This document shows positions 16,780-24,338 of a DNA stretch of 54,937 nucleotides, piece after piece. The stretch spans positions 1 through 54,937 of the forward strand of contig JAHDWN010000035.1 of the NCBI GenBank assembly GCA_023382675.1. Reading direction: 5' to 3'. The DNA comes from Anaerolineae bacterium (lineage in GTDB: Bacteria > Chloroflexota > Anaerolineae > Aggregatilineales > Phototrophicaceae). The notes beneath the pieces were generated by a model. That model was not told where the DNA came from. It saw only the letters and a program-made list of their open reading frames with translations, and made no database searches. Numbering within the stretch: the first letter of the stretch is position 1; each line of letters begins with the position of its first letter. Position numbers and translations under genes: made by a program.

Positions 16780-16834
16780 CCCGCCGGCACAACCGGTTCC
16801 TCCTCAATGTTTTTCCTGAAGTTGTTTCATACCC

Positions 16835-16885
16835 TTGACACATACCGCTGCACCATTACAATTCAAAATATGAAAATATTTGAAT
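16835..16885 (+). promoter_or_regulatory. Promoter and ArsR-type operator
   Basis: TTGACA (16835-16840) and TACAAT (16857-16862) are spaced by 16 nt, a near-consensus sigma-70 promoter. An inverted repeat of ATTCAAAATAT and ATATTTGAAT (16861-16885) overlaps the -10 region and start site, as expected for an ArsR-family repressor site. It sits 37 nt before the ArsR gene, which suggests autorepression. Confidence 0.75.
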
Positions 16886-16922
16886 ATTATAGTTGAATGC
16901 GATTATCTGAGAAGGATACCCC

Positions 16923-17261
16923 ATGAATCAAGCGGTTCATCAGTTCAAAGCCGAGTTTTTTAAGGTGCTCTCGCACCCGGCACGCCTGGCGATCCTTGAC
17001 CTTTTGCGGAGTGGGGAAAAGAGCGTCAATGAATTACAAGTTCTACTGGAAGCCGATCAATCAACCCTTTCGCAGCAGCTCGCCAAACTGCGTAACGGCA
17101 ATCTGGTGGACACCCGCAAGAAAGGGACAACCGTATATTATTCTGTGCGTGACCCCATGATTTTCCAGCTCATGGATGTTGCGCGAGAAATTTTCAGCCG
17201 TCAACTTATCAGCCATCAGGAACTGCTTGAGGAATTGAGCGAGGAGGTTGAACTGCCTTAA
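16923..17261 (+). CDS. ArsR/SmtB-family winged-helix repressor without cysteines
   Basis: This 112-residue protein is a winged-helix ArsR-type regulator. FFKVLSHPARLAILDLL starts the domain, and the recognition helix is QSTLSQQLAKLRNGNLVDTR, followed by the wing KKGTTVYYSV. Unlike metal- or thiol-sensing members it contains no cysteine, so arsenic or zinc thiolate sensing at the usual helix-3 site is unlikely. AGGA precedes the ATG. A promoter and palindromic operator stand directly upstream, and the SulP transporter gene follows after a riboswitch, so it probably represses its own transcript and the transporter. Composition is GC-poorer than the genome around it. Confidence 0.88.
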   Translation: MNQAVHQFKAEFFKVLSHPARLAILDLLRSGEKSVNELQVLLEADQSTLSQQLAKLRNGNLVDTRKKGTTVYYSVRDPMIFQLMDVAREIFSRQLISHQELLEELSEEVELP

Positions 17262-17317
17262 ACATCTCCCCGGCGCGTAAGCTGGGTAAGAACGAGATGC
17301 AGGATGCAAATGAATCT

Positions 17318-17432
17318 AGGCCGAGGCTCTGTCATGGGAGCGCGGGGGAACCAATTGTGGGGTGAAGGTTGTGTCAACAACCAGGGTGTCCTTTCAACCC
17401 GAACCCGTCAGCTCACCTCGTAGGCCAGCGTG
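17318..17432 (+). promoter_or_regulatory. ydaO/yuaA-type c-di-AMP riboswitch
   Basis: The conserved core of the ydaO RNA is present in order: CGGGGGAACC (17342-17352), TGGGGTGAA (17358-17366), AGGGTGTCCTTTC, then ACCCGAACCCGTCAGCT and CACCTCGTAGGC ending about 17425. These match, from memory, the two ligand-binding half-sites of the c-di-AMP aptamer. It is followed at once by an intrinsic terminator, which fits a terminate-on-ligand switch. The controlled gene is the SulP transporter starting at 17546. The exact ends of the outer P1 stem are approximate. Confidence 0.88.
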
Positions 17433-17474
17433 AAAGGCTCTCTCCTCTTCGAGGAACGCGAGCCTTTTTTTGTC
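17433..17474 (+). terminator. Intrinsic terminator, riboswitch expression platform
   Basis: AAAGGCTC pairs with GAGCCTTT around an inner CCTC/GAGG hairpin (loop TTC), followed by a run of T. It lies between the c-di-AMP aptamer and the SulP gene. A second hairpin, TACACCA with TTGGTGTA, follows near 17488-17507. Confidence 0.85.
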
Positions 17475-17545
17475 CGATGAAGTCAGTACACCAGTATGTT
17501 GGTGTATAAGTTGGAACTGCCGCTGATTGGAGGATTGACCTGACT

Positions 17546-19270
17546 ATGCAAGTTCTTCGCTACCTGCCCAATCTTTTTGAGATTTGGCGCGATGAGTTTC
17601 GAGGTTATAACACCCAGGTTTTCCGGCGTGACCTGCTGGCAGGCGTTACAGTCGCCGCCGTAGCGCTACCGCTGGCACTGGCATTCGGCGTGGCATCTGG
17701 CGCAACCGCTGCTGCCGGTCTGGTAACGGCTATCCTGGCTGGTTTCATCATCGGCGGACTTGGTGGGGCAGGCTATCAGATTTCTGGCCCAACCGGTGCT
17801 ATGTCGGCGGTGCTCATTGTGCTGGCAAGCCGCTATGGCGTCGAAGGGGTTTGGATCGCCGGGGTTATGGCAGGCGCGCTTATTCTTCTGCTGGGGGTCT
17901 TTAACCTGGGGCAGATTGTCAACTTTATCCCCTCTGCCGTAATAGCCGGGTTCACCAGTGGAATCGCCGTCATCATCTTTATTGGACAGATCGACAACTT
18001 GTTGGGTGTAACAACTGAAGCGGCTGAAAACGCGCTGGTGAAACTGACGCATTATTTCCGCTTCGACTATGCCCCCAACCTGGCTGCCGTGGGCTTGAGT
18101 GCGCTGGTTATTCTCATTATGATTTTCTGGCCCAAACGATTCAATGCCCGTTTCCCCGGTTCACTGTTGGGACTCATTGTGGCGACAGCGGTTGCCATAC
18201 TGCTAAAGTTGGATGTGCCTGTCATCGGCAGCATTCCACAAACGATCTTGCTGGATCAACGCCTGCTGCCTACAAACATCCCCTGGGAACATGTGGGAGA
18301 GTTGATTATGCCAGCATTATCCATCGCGGCGCTGGGATCAATCGAAAGCCTGCTGTGTGGCGCAGTGGCCGGTCGGATGACCGGGGTCAAGTTATCTTCC
18401 AATCAGGAATTAATTGCCCAGGGTCTGGGCAACATCGTTATCCCCTTTTTCGGTGGAGTTCCAGCTACAGCGGCTATCGCTCGGACGAGTGTAGCCATCA
18501 AAAGTGGCGGTGCCACACGGATCATGAGCATCGTACATTCCATCACACTGCTGCTGGCTGCTCTGGTACTTGCCCCTGTTATCTCGCAGGTACCGCTGGC
18601 AGCCCTGGCGGGTGTCTTGGCTGTTACAGCCTGGCGGATGAACGAGTGGGGTGAAATCCGCGAAATCTTCCACCGCCGTTTCAAAAGTGCGATGTTCGCT
18701 TTCGTTAGCACCTTGATTGCGACAGTAGCGCTCGATCTCACCCAGGCCATTATTCTGGGGGTGGGACTTTCCGCGATGATCTTCGTGTTCCAAAGCAGCC
18801 AAGCCAAGGTGACATTTGCCCCGGTTTCCGTTGAGAAGATGCGCGCCGATGGGTACGAGATGCAGTATGACGCAGACCGTATCCTTGTGGTGTACATTAC
18901 AGGACCGCTGTTCTTTGGCACAGTCAACACCTTCAACACAGTGTTGGAGAATCTCAACGGGAATCAGGACATTATCTTGAGCTTACGCACTGTCCCATTG
19001 CTGGATACTACAGGTATCAGTGCAATTGAGAATCTCCTTCGTCAGTTTGAAAGTGAAGGCAGGCGGGTCTATCTCAGCGGGCTTACTGATCCTGTGCGTG
19101 CCTACCTTGAACGATCTGGTGTCATTCACCATTTAGGAGAAAATCGCGTCTTCTGGAGTGCTTACGAGGCGATTATGGCTGCTGACCATTATCGCGCGAA
19201 CATCAAGCGGCAGACTCAAGAATATGAGGAAGCAAAAATGGCTCACCAAGTCAATGGCGCTTCGACATAA
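17546..19270 (+). CDS. SulP (SLC26) family anion transporter with STAS domain
   Basis: The 574-residue protein has the SulP membrane domain (about residues 25-415, 10-14 helices), beginning FRRDLLAGVTVAAVALPLALAFG. It has the conserved GYQISGPTGAMSAV segment near residue 75. A cytoplasmic STAS domain follows (about 440-550) with LLDTTGISAIENLL. SulP proteins carry sulfate, bicarbonate, chloride or other anions; the substrate is not readable here. GGAGG is about 12 nt before the ATG. The gene lies under a c-di-AMP riboswitch and downstream of an ArsR regulator, so control is likely both by repressor and by second messenger. A universal stress protein gene follows. GC content is lower than in flanking genes. 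Confidence 0.92.
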   Translation: MQVLRYLPNLFEIWRDEFRGYNTQVFRRDLLAGVTVAAVALPLALAFGVASGATAAAGLVTAILAGFIIGGLGGAGYQISGPTGAMSAVLIVLASRYGVEGVWIAGVMAGALILLLGVFNLGQIVNFIPSAVIAGFTSGIAVIIFIGQIDNLLGVTTEAAENALVKLTHYFRFDYAPNLAAVGLSALVILIMIFWPKRFNARFPGSLLGLIVATAVAILLKLDVPVIGSIPQTILLDQRLLPTNIPWEHVGELIMPALSIAALGSIESLLCGAVAGRMTGVKLSSNQELIAQGLGNIVIPFFGGVPATAAIARTSVAIKSGGATRIMSIVHSITLLLAALVLAPVISQVPLAALAGVLAVTAWRMNEWGEIREIFHRRFKSAMFAFVSTLIATVALDLTQAIILGVGLSAMIFVFQSSQAKVTFAPVSVEKMRADGYEMQYDADRILVVYITGPLFFGTVNTFNTVLENLNGNQDIILSLRTVPLLDTTGISAIENLLRQFESEGRRVYLSGLTDPVRAYLERSGVIHHLGENRVFWSAYEAIMAADHYRANIKRQTQEYEEAKMAHQVNGAST

Positions 19271-19351
19271 AGTAAGTTTGGCGTTCGGGGTTCTGTCAGT
19301 TCCTCCGCTGCCGATGGAACCCCCTCCATGTCTGTTGAAAGGAGACGAACG

Positions 19352-19813
19352 ATGAGCATCATCCTGGTTCAGATGGCAGACGACCAGTGGACCCAGCGGG
19401 CAATGCATCTAGCATGCACAATGGCACAACAGAACAAGGCACGGATTGTGCTGTTGTGGCTAGTATCAGTCCCCAATCCGGGGTGGTTAGGTGCAGGGCT
19501 GAGCGAGTTTATTCCAACTAAACGCGACACAGAGCGCCAAGCAGTCTATACGACGATTGCCCGTGATTATGGGGTCGAATGTATGGTTCAACGGATGGAT
19601 TACTATACCCTGTATGGAGCGCTCGTCAGTGCAGTTGATCTCTTGGATGCACAGGTGGTTTTCACTAAACTCCCGAGAGGTATTTTCCCACTTTGGGACA
19701 AATTCCGGTTATGGGATTTAAGACGTCAATTGTCTGCCCGCGATTGTGAACTCCACACCCTAAACGAACCACCTGAAGTAGCCGCTTCATTGCCGTCAAT
19801 AAACAGTGTCTGA
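19352..19813 (+). CDS. Universal stress protein-like (UspA-type) protein
   Basis: The 153-residue protein starts MSIILVQMADDQWTQRAMHL with the beta-strand/helix pattern of the USP fold. It continues with a second strand (RIVLLWLVSVP) and an alternating alpha/beta order to the end. The Gly-rich ATP-binding loop of classical UspA (GxxGxxxxG) is not seen, so nucleotide binding is doubtful. I chose ATG at 19352 because AGGAG lies 7 nt before it; an in-frame ATG at 19328 is less likely. It follows the SulP gene by 81 nt on the same strand. USP-like partners next to SulP or other ion transporters often act as cytoplasmic regulators; that role is inferred. Confidence 0.7.
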   Translation: MSIILVQMADDQWTQRAMHLACTMAQQNKARIVLLWLVSVPNPGWLGAGLSEFIPTKRDTERQAVYTTIARDYGVECMVQRMDYYTLYGALVSAVDLLDAQVVFTKLPRGIFPLWDKFRLWDLRRQLSARDCELHTLNEPPEVAASLPSINSV

Positions 19814-19911
19814 GAAGAATAGGACAATAGATGTCATGAATTTCCAAAACGCAAACAAGAGATTTATTTCATAAAGTTACATTGATAGATTTCCTGTTCG
19901 AGGTAACGGGC

Positions 19912-20142
19912 ATGATGTTTCCCAATTCCAGTTTTTACCGAGCGATCACCGACGAACAGGTGTGTAAGGCGACAGGCAAAACATGGTCGGAATGGGCGGT
20001 GCTCTTAGATGCATGGGGCGCGAGGCAGAAACGATTGGTCTCAATTACGGAGCATCTCATAGAACATTACCGCCTTAGCCAAATCTGGGCGCAAGTCATA
20101 GCCGTTGCCTATCATTGGGAACGAGCGACGGATACACTCTAG
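19912..20142 (+). CDS. DUF4287-like small protein
   Basis: The 76-residue product contains DEQVCKATGKTWSEWAVLLD and ends with WAQVIAVAYHWERA. This matches my recollection of DUF4287 (xxAxGKTxxEWxxLLDxxGA, then xWWAQxVTVxYE). Function in this family is not known. ATG at 19912 follows GAGG at about 8 nt; a TTG at 19882 would extend it by ten residues. It lies in the GC-poorer insert, after the stress protein gene. Confidence 0.7.
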   Translation: MMFPNSSFYRAITDEQVCKATGKTWSEWAVLLDAWGARQKRLVSITEHLIEHYRLSQIWAQVIAVAYHWERATDTL

Positions 20143-20176
20143 GCTTGGATGGTCAAAGCACACAAATTGAGCTTCT

Positions 20177-20488
20177 ATGTCACAGTCGCTACATAACGTT
20201 GGACATGAAGAGCAGTTCAGGAGACTGGCTCATGCACTTGCCTATTCCGCCTCGCCACGCTTGACGGCCATTTTGGTGCGTATGCGTGCAGTTATTCCCA
20301 CCCTGAATGCTACAGATGGCACACGGCTCAATATTCAATCCGAGCGCATCCATGATGCTGACCTGCGCAGCTCGATTTACACGGCGCTTTGCGGAAACAG
20401 GAGGTTGCTTGCCGAATTAGACGATGAGGCAATCTTTCGCGCCGCGTGCCAAGCATACCTGGATAATATTAGCTTCCCAGGGGTATGA
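20177..20488 (+). CDS. Hypothetical protein, 103 residues
   Basis: The product begins MSQSLHNVGHEEQFRRLAHA and is mostly helical, with mixed charge and a single Cys pair (residues 72 and 90 region). No motif is recognised. GAG lies near the ATG but the ribosome site is weak. It follows the DUF4287-like gene by 34 nt and may be co-transcribed with it. It could also be a remnant of a larger gene, since the region to its right is scarred. Confidence 0.45.
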   Translation: MSQSLHNVGHEEQFRRLAHALAYSASPRLTAILVRMRAVIPTLNATDGTRLNIQSERIHDADLRSSIYTALCGNRRLLAELDDEAIFRAACQAYLDNISFPGV

Positions 20489-20639
20489 AAACGATTATGC
20501 TTTATATGTGACGTTGGCAAACCGAACTATCCTTCACGGCTCTTTTGGGGTCAATCAAGCGCGGAGCTTATCGCCCTCTGTGCCAGAATGAATGAAACAA
20601 CTTCGGTCTCAAGTTTAGTGTAGACTCGAGGGCGAAGAA

Positions 20640-20798
20640 GGATGGAAGCAGATAGCATACGAGAATGGCACAGGCAGACCGGTTGAGGTGCAACCGCGGG
20701 CGGCGCGCCGGGCCTTCAGCGCGGACTACGAGCGGCGGATTCTAGCAGAAACGGACGCCTGTACACGCGGACAGGTGGGGGTGCTGCTGCGACGAGAG
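20640..20798 (+). mobile_element. Transposase N-terminal remnant
   Basis: An open frame without a clear start reads WKQIAYENGTGRPVEV, then RRAFSADYERRILAETDAC, then GQVGVLLRRE. This resembles the N-terminal helix-turn-helix of IS3-type transposases (RRxFSAEYKxRILxExDAC, GxLLRREG). It is cut off at about 20798, where the sequence joins in frame to the HtrA C-terminal tail. The rest of the element is missing and no terminal inverted repeats were recognised. It marks the right border of the 4-kb insert. The left limit 20640 is approximate. Confidence 0.6.
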
Positions 20799-20888
20799 GT
20801 GCGGCCACGCGCTGGTGACACGGTCACGCTCACGATCCTGCGCGATAATACGCCGGTGGACGTGCAGGTGATGTTGGACTCCGAGTAG
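20799..20888 (+). pseudogene. HtrA-type protease, C-terminal tail fragment
   Basis: The 29 residues VRPRAGDTVTLTILRDNT followed by PVDVQVMLDSE and a stop match the last two beta-strands of an HtrA PDZ domain. They are fused in frame to the transposase remnant. With the N-terminal fragment at 16447-16779, they show that one htrA gene once spanned this site. Confidence 0.65.
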
Positions 20889-20901
20889 CGCAGTCGGCGC
20901 C

Positions 20902-22311
20902 TCAGTCGAGGGCAGCCCGCGCGGCGTGATAGCCGCACATGCCGTGGACACCGCCGCCGGGCGGCGTGGACGACGAGCAAATGTACAGGCCTTGGAGCGG
21001 CGTCGAATAGGGCACGCGGCGCAGCGTGGGGCGCGTGAACAACTGGCGCAAATCCTGCACGCCGCCGTTGATGTCGCCGCCGACGTAGTTCGGGTTGTAA
21101 TCCTCCATCGCCTGCGCGTGGCGTGTATGCCGGGCGAGGATGCAGTCACGGAAGCCGGGCGCGAAGCGTTCAATCTGATCCTCAATCGCTGCCGTCATGT
21201 CCTGCGTCGAGCCATGCGGGACGTGGCAGTATGCCCAGGCGATGTGCTTGCCTTCCGGCGCGCGGGTGGGGTCGAAGCGCGTCGGCTGGACGAGCAGTGT
21301 GAACGGGCGCGCGCTGTGCCGCCCCTGCCAGGCTTCCGCCTCGCTTTGGGCGATGTCTTCGAGCGTGCCGCCGACGTGGACAGTCGCGGCGCGAGCACAG
21401 TCTTTCGCCCGCCAGGGGATCGGCTGGCTGAGCGCGTAGTCGATCTTGAAGACGCCGGGGCCGTAGCGATAGCCCTCTAGCTGGCGGCGGTAGCCCGCGG
21501 GGAAGCGATCCCCGGCGATACGCAGCATTTGGCGCGGCGTCACGTCGAACAGCATCATGCGCGTGGGCGGCAGATCGTCGAGCGAGCGCACCTTGTGGCC
21601 GGTGACGATCTCGCCGCCGAGATGGGCGAGATACGCCGCGAGCGCGTCGGCAATTCGCCCGGAGCCGCCGCGCGCCAGCGGCCAGCCGACCGCGTGCCCC
21701 AGCATCCCCAAGATCAGGCCAATGGCCGCCGTCGCCGGATGCTCCAGCGGGCGGATGGCGTGCGCCGCCACACCTGCGAACAGCGCCCGCGTCCGCGCCT
21801 CGCGAAAGAGCAGCTTTGCCAGCAGCCGCGCCGGGAGCAGCGCCGGGATGCCAAAGCCAATCGTCGCCAGCGGCTGCCGGGGCAGACGCAGCGGGCCGAG
21901 GAACTGGTCGAGCAGCGCCTCGTCGTGTGTAACCAGCCAGTCCATCAGCCGCCGGTAGCTGCCTGCGTCGCTGCCGAGCTGTGCTGCCGTCGCCGCCACC
22001 GAGCGTTCGAGCAGCAATGCACTGCCGTCGTCAAGCGGGTGCGCCACTTCTGCCGGGGAGAAGACCCATTCCAGGCCATAATCCGCCAGCGGCAGACCGC
22101 GGAAGAACGGCGACGCCAGGCCGAGCGGATGCACGCTCGAACACACGTCGTGCTGGAAGCCGGGCAGTGTCACTGCCTGCGTGCGCAGCCCGCCGCCGAT
22201 GCTGTCCTTCGCTTCGAGCACCAGCGGTTTGCAGCCCGCCCGAGCCAGCGTGATCGCGGCGGCCAGCCCGTTCGGCCCGGAGCCGACGATCACGGCGTCA
22301 TATTCTGGCAT
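20902..22311 (-). CDS. FAD-dependent oxidoreductase, CrtI/PYROXD2-like
   Basis: This 469-residue flavoprotein starts MPEYDAVIVGSGPNGLAAAI, a dinucleotide-binding GxGxxG motif at residues 10-15, followed by LVLEAKDSIGGGLRTQ. The C-terminal FAD-contact motif is PPGGGVHGMCGYHAARAAL. It belongs to the phytoene desaturase superfamily, in the branch with PYROXD2 and retinol reductase-like proteins, which act on isoprenoid or unknown substrates. GHxW and carotenoid-specific features cannot be judged by eye. It is distinct from the clear phytoene desaturase at 42791. It is transcribed leftward towards the HtrA scar, without an operon partner. Confidence 0.85.
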   Translation of the reverse strand: MPEYDAVIVGSGPNGLAAAITLARAGCKPLVLEAKDSIGGGLRTQAVTLPGFQHDVCSSVHPLGLASPFFRGLPLADYGLEWVFSPAEVAHPLDDGSALLLERSVAATAAQLGSDAGSYRRLMDWLVTHDEALLDQFLGPLRLPRQPLATIGFGIPALLPARLLAKLLFREARTRALFAGVAAHAIRPLEHPATAAIGLILGMLGHAVGWPLARGGSGRIADALAAYLAHLGGEIVTGHKVRSLDDLPPTRMMLFDVTPRQMLRIAGDRFPAGYRRQLEGYRYGPGVFKIDYALSQPIPWRAKDCARAATVHVGGTLEDIAQSEAEAWQGRHSARPFTLLVQPTRFDPTRAPEGKHIAWAYCHVPHGSTQDMTAAIEDQIERFAPGFRDCILARHTRHAQAMEDYNPNYVGGDINGGVQDLRQLFTRPTLRRVPYSTPLQGLYICSSSTPPGGGVHGMCGYHAARAALD

Positions 22312-22641
22312 CGCGCATTGTCATTTCTGTTTGGCCCCTGGCTATTGGCGGTTGGCAAATGCGCGGGATTCTCGCGCGGTGCCCCTGTCGGCCAGCCAGT
22401 ATGCCACGGGCGCATGCTGACGTGCAACGCGGCGGATACCGCGTTGGCGATCGTGACGCTTTGTGGACTCAGTGCCCGCGGCGACCAATCAGCAGCACCC
22501 CAGGCACACCAGCAAGTCGCTGGCGCGGGGAATAGACGCGCATCGGTCGAACGCCAGGAATGGCGGCCCTACCGCATACAATGAGTTTGGATATGATATG
22601 GCGGACGAGACGCGCCTCGTTCCCTACAGCGCATCTCGTAG

Positions 22642-22854
22642 GAACGCCCAGAAGCGCTTGACAATCTCGATCCGCTACGCCGCTTCGAGGCCGCCTGCCC
22701 GGATATCGGCGCGCAGATCAACCAGATCCTGATGCTCGCGCCGGATCAGGCGGCGGTCGGGCTGCACGATCTGGCGGATGGACTGCTGCGGGATAAGCTG
22801 GCGGATTACCCGTCGGAGGCAGTCTCGGCCACCCGGGGGCGCATTCTGGCGTAG
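22642..22854 (+). pseudogene. Unidentified gene remnant, 70 codons without start
   Basis: Between an in-frame TAG at 22639 and the stop at 22852 a frame reads ALDNLDPLRRFEAACPDIGA, then QINQILMLAPDQAAVGLHDL, then DGLLRDKLADYPSEA. The composition looks strongly coding, yet there is no start codon at its head. It is probably the 3' end of a deleted gene. I do not recognise the family. The rest of the gap 22312-22954 shows nothing further except the hairpin at 22913-22937. Confidence 0.45.
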
Positions 22855-22912
22855 AAGGCTAGATGTGGTTTTTCCATTGAGCAGGCTGTCTCGTCAGAGG
22901 AATAGGACGAGG

Positions 22913-22937
22913 AGGGCGGGATGAAACAACCCGCCCT
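22913..22937 (-). terminator. GC-rich hairpin after the beta-propeller gene
   Basis: AGGGCGGG and CCCGCCCT (8-bp perfect stem, 9-nt loop) lie 18 nt past the stop of the leftward propeller gene. No T tract follows on that strand, so it may act as a stabilising 3' hairpin or factor-dependent terminator. Confidence 0.6.
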
Positions 22938-22954
22938 TTGAACCAGAGATGATC

Positions 22955-24226
22955 TTAGTGATGCGCGAAGTGTGCGTTTCCCATCGCCGACTCGAGGGAT
23001 TCGGGCATCATGCCATAGTCTTCCGTCAGGTCAAGTCTGCCCAACTGCTCGCCGGTATGGATATCGACAATCGTCAGGGTGCCTGCGTTGATCCCCTCGC
23101 CATTGAGCAGGTTGTTCTGAATCACCATCGCCTCGCGCCCTGATTCGGTGCGGAAGAAGCCGAAGTGATGCGTACCTGCCTCGGCCTGGAAGGTTTTCAC
23201 CAGCTCCAATTCCGGCAGATTATCCAGGCTGTAGGCATTCACGACACCGGGCACGGCGAAGCTGACATAGAGCAGTTGATCTTCGTCGCTGGCCGGGTCG
23301 TCGCCGGGGCCGATGTAGAACTCAAGGGCCACCCCTACGTTATTAGCGCTGCCGTCAAAAGCTTCGCTGAATTCGCCCAGGCGACCTGCCTCTCCATCGA
23401 ACGGCGCAACCCACACGTCGCCGCCGAACACCGTCGTCGCCAGCGCATAGGGCGGCAGGCCATCGCGCAGCATCAGCACTTCCACCGGCTCGCTCAGATC
23501 CTCCCACGACTGCCCGACGAGAAGCGTCTGCACGGGTTCGTTGGTTGCCATGTCGATCAGCGTCACCGTGTTGCCGATGCCAGTGGTGAGATCTGGGTGA
23601 ACCGTCGAAGTGACCAGCATGTAACCGAGGTCTTCGTTGGCCGAAATGCCGTGCGGGTAGAGGATGAACGGCTCGCCGCTGGCCGCGTCTTCCGGCTCAG
23701 GCGCGACGATGGTCTGAAGCAGTTCATTGGTCTGCGCGTCAAACATGCCGACTGATCCGTCGCGCTCCCCGCCGAAGCCCCCGATGAAGGTCATCCAGAA
23801 GTAGGCACCGTCTTCCGAGAAGTACATGTCCTCGCCCACGATGCTGTCCCCGGTATCAATGGCCATGGCCTCAGTGATGGTCGGTATGCCGTCGGCATCA
23901 CGCTCCAGCATCAGCTCATACAGAAACTCGCCGTTGAGCGTCGTGTTGTACAAGCGCGATTGATCGCGATTGTAGTAGAGATGATGCAGCAGCACGCCTT
24001 CACCCAATTCAAAGGTCTGCAGAATCTCACCGAAAGTCGCCGATTCCGGATCAACATTGACCAGCATGACGCCATCCGAACCGCCGTTCATACTGCGGTA
24101 ATCGACAAAGAACAGGCCGTTCGGCGCAATCCCACCGTCTCCATGAGCTGCTGCGGGCATGATGCCCAACCAGCTCACCAGCAGCAGCAACGCCGCGGCA
24201 GTCCCGATACTTAGTCTTGAGCGCAT
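22955..24226 (-). CDS. Secreted beta-propeller protein (YVTN/selenium-binding-like)
   Basis: The 423-residue protein has a clear signal peptide (residues 1-27, ending PAAAHG). Repeats such as GVMLVNVDPESATFGEI, GSVGMFDAQTNELLQTI, TVTLIDMATNEPVQTLL and GTLTIVDIHTGEQLG follow, typical of YVTN-type propellers. Several histidines (LLHHLYYN, YPHGIS, THHFGFF) recall those that line the pore of SBP56/methanethiol oxidase, but I cannot claim that activity. GGAGGA stands before the ATG. A 20-bp motif 56-75 bp upstream recurs before the FAD oxidase gene across the LuxR regulator, so both genes may answer to that regulator. A GC-rich hairpin follows the stop. Confidence 0.8.
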   Translation of the reverse strand: MRSRLSIGTAAALLLLVSWLGIMPAAAHGDGGIAPNGLFFVDYRSMNGGSDGVMLVNVDPESATFGEILQTFELGEGVLLHHLYYNRDQSRLYNTTLNGEFLYELMLERDADGIPTITEAMAIDTGDSIVGEDMYFSEDGAYFWMTFIGGFGGERDGSVGMFDAQTNELLQTIVAPEPEDAASGEPFILYPHGISANEDLGYMLVTSTVHPDLTTGIGNTVTLIDMATNEPVQTLLVGQSWEDLSEPVEVLMLRDGLPPYALATTVFGGDVWVAPFDGEAGRLGEFSEAFDGSANNVGVALEFYIGPGDDPASDEDQLLYVSFAVPGVVNAYSLDNLPELELVKTFQAEAGTHHFGFFRTESGREAMVIQNNLLNGEGINAGTLTIVDIHTGEQLGRLDLTEDYGMMPESLESAMGNAHFAHH

Positions 24227-24281
24227 TGTGTTTTCCTCCTTTTGTGCTCACAAACGATGAGCAACAGCATAGGAGGAAGGA

Positions 24282-24301
24282 GGGGTGGAGTGTCATCACC
24301 C
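24282..24301 (-). promoter_or_regulatory. Candidate LuxR-regulator site, copy 1
   Basis: On the gene strand it reads GGGTGATGACACTCCACCCC. Nearly the same sequence with the same orientation relative to its gene occurs at 27038-27059. It lies 56-75 bp before the propeller start, with a TATGCT-like -10 downstream. The GGGTG/CCACCC halves are inverted. Confidence 0.6.
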
Positions 24302-24338
24302 GTCCAGGTGATTAGAGGGATTGAACCTGGATTAAGGA

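Noticed and set aside
21529-22584. A 351-codon plus-strand frame
   Set aside because: It is antisense to the CrtI-like oxidoreductase with clear FAD motifs.
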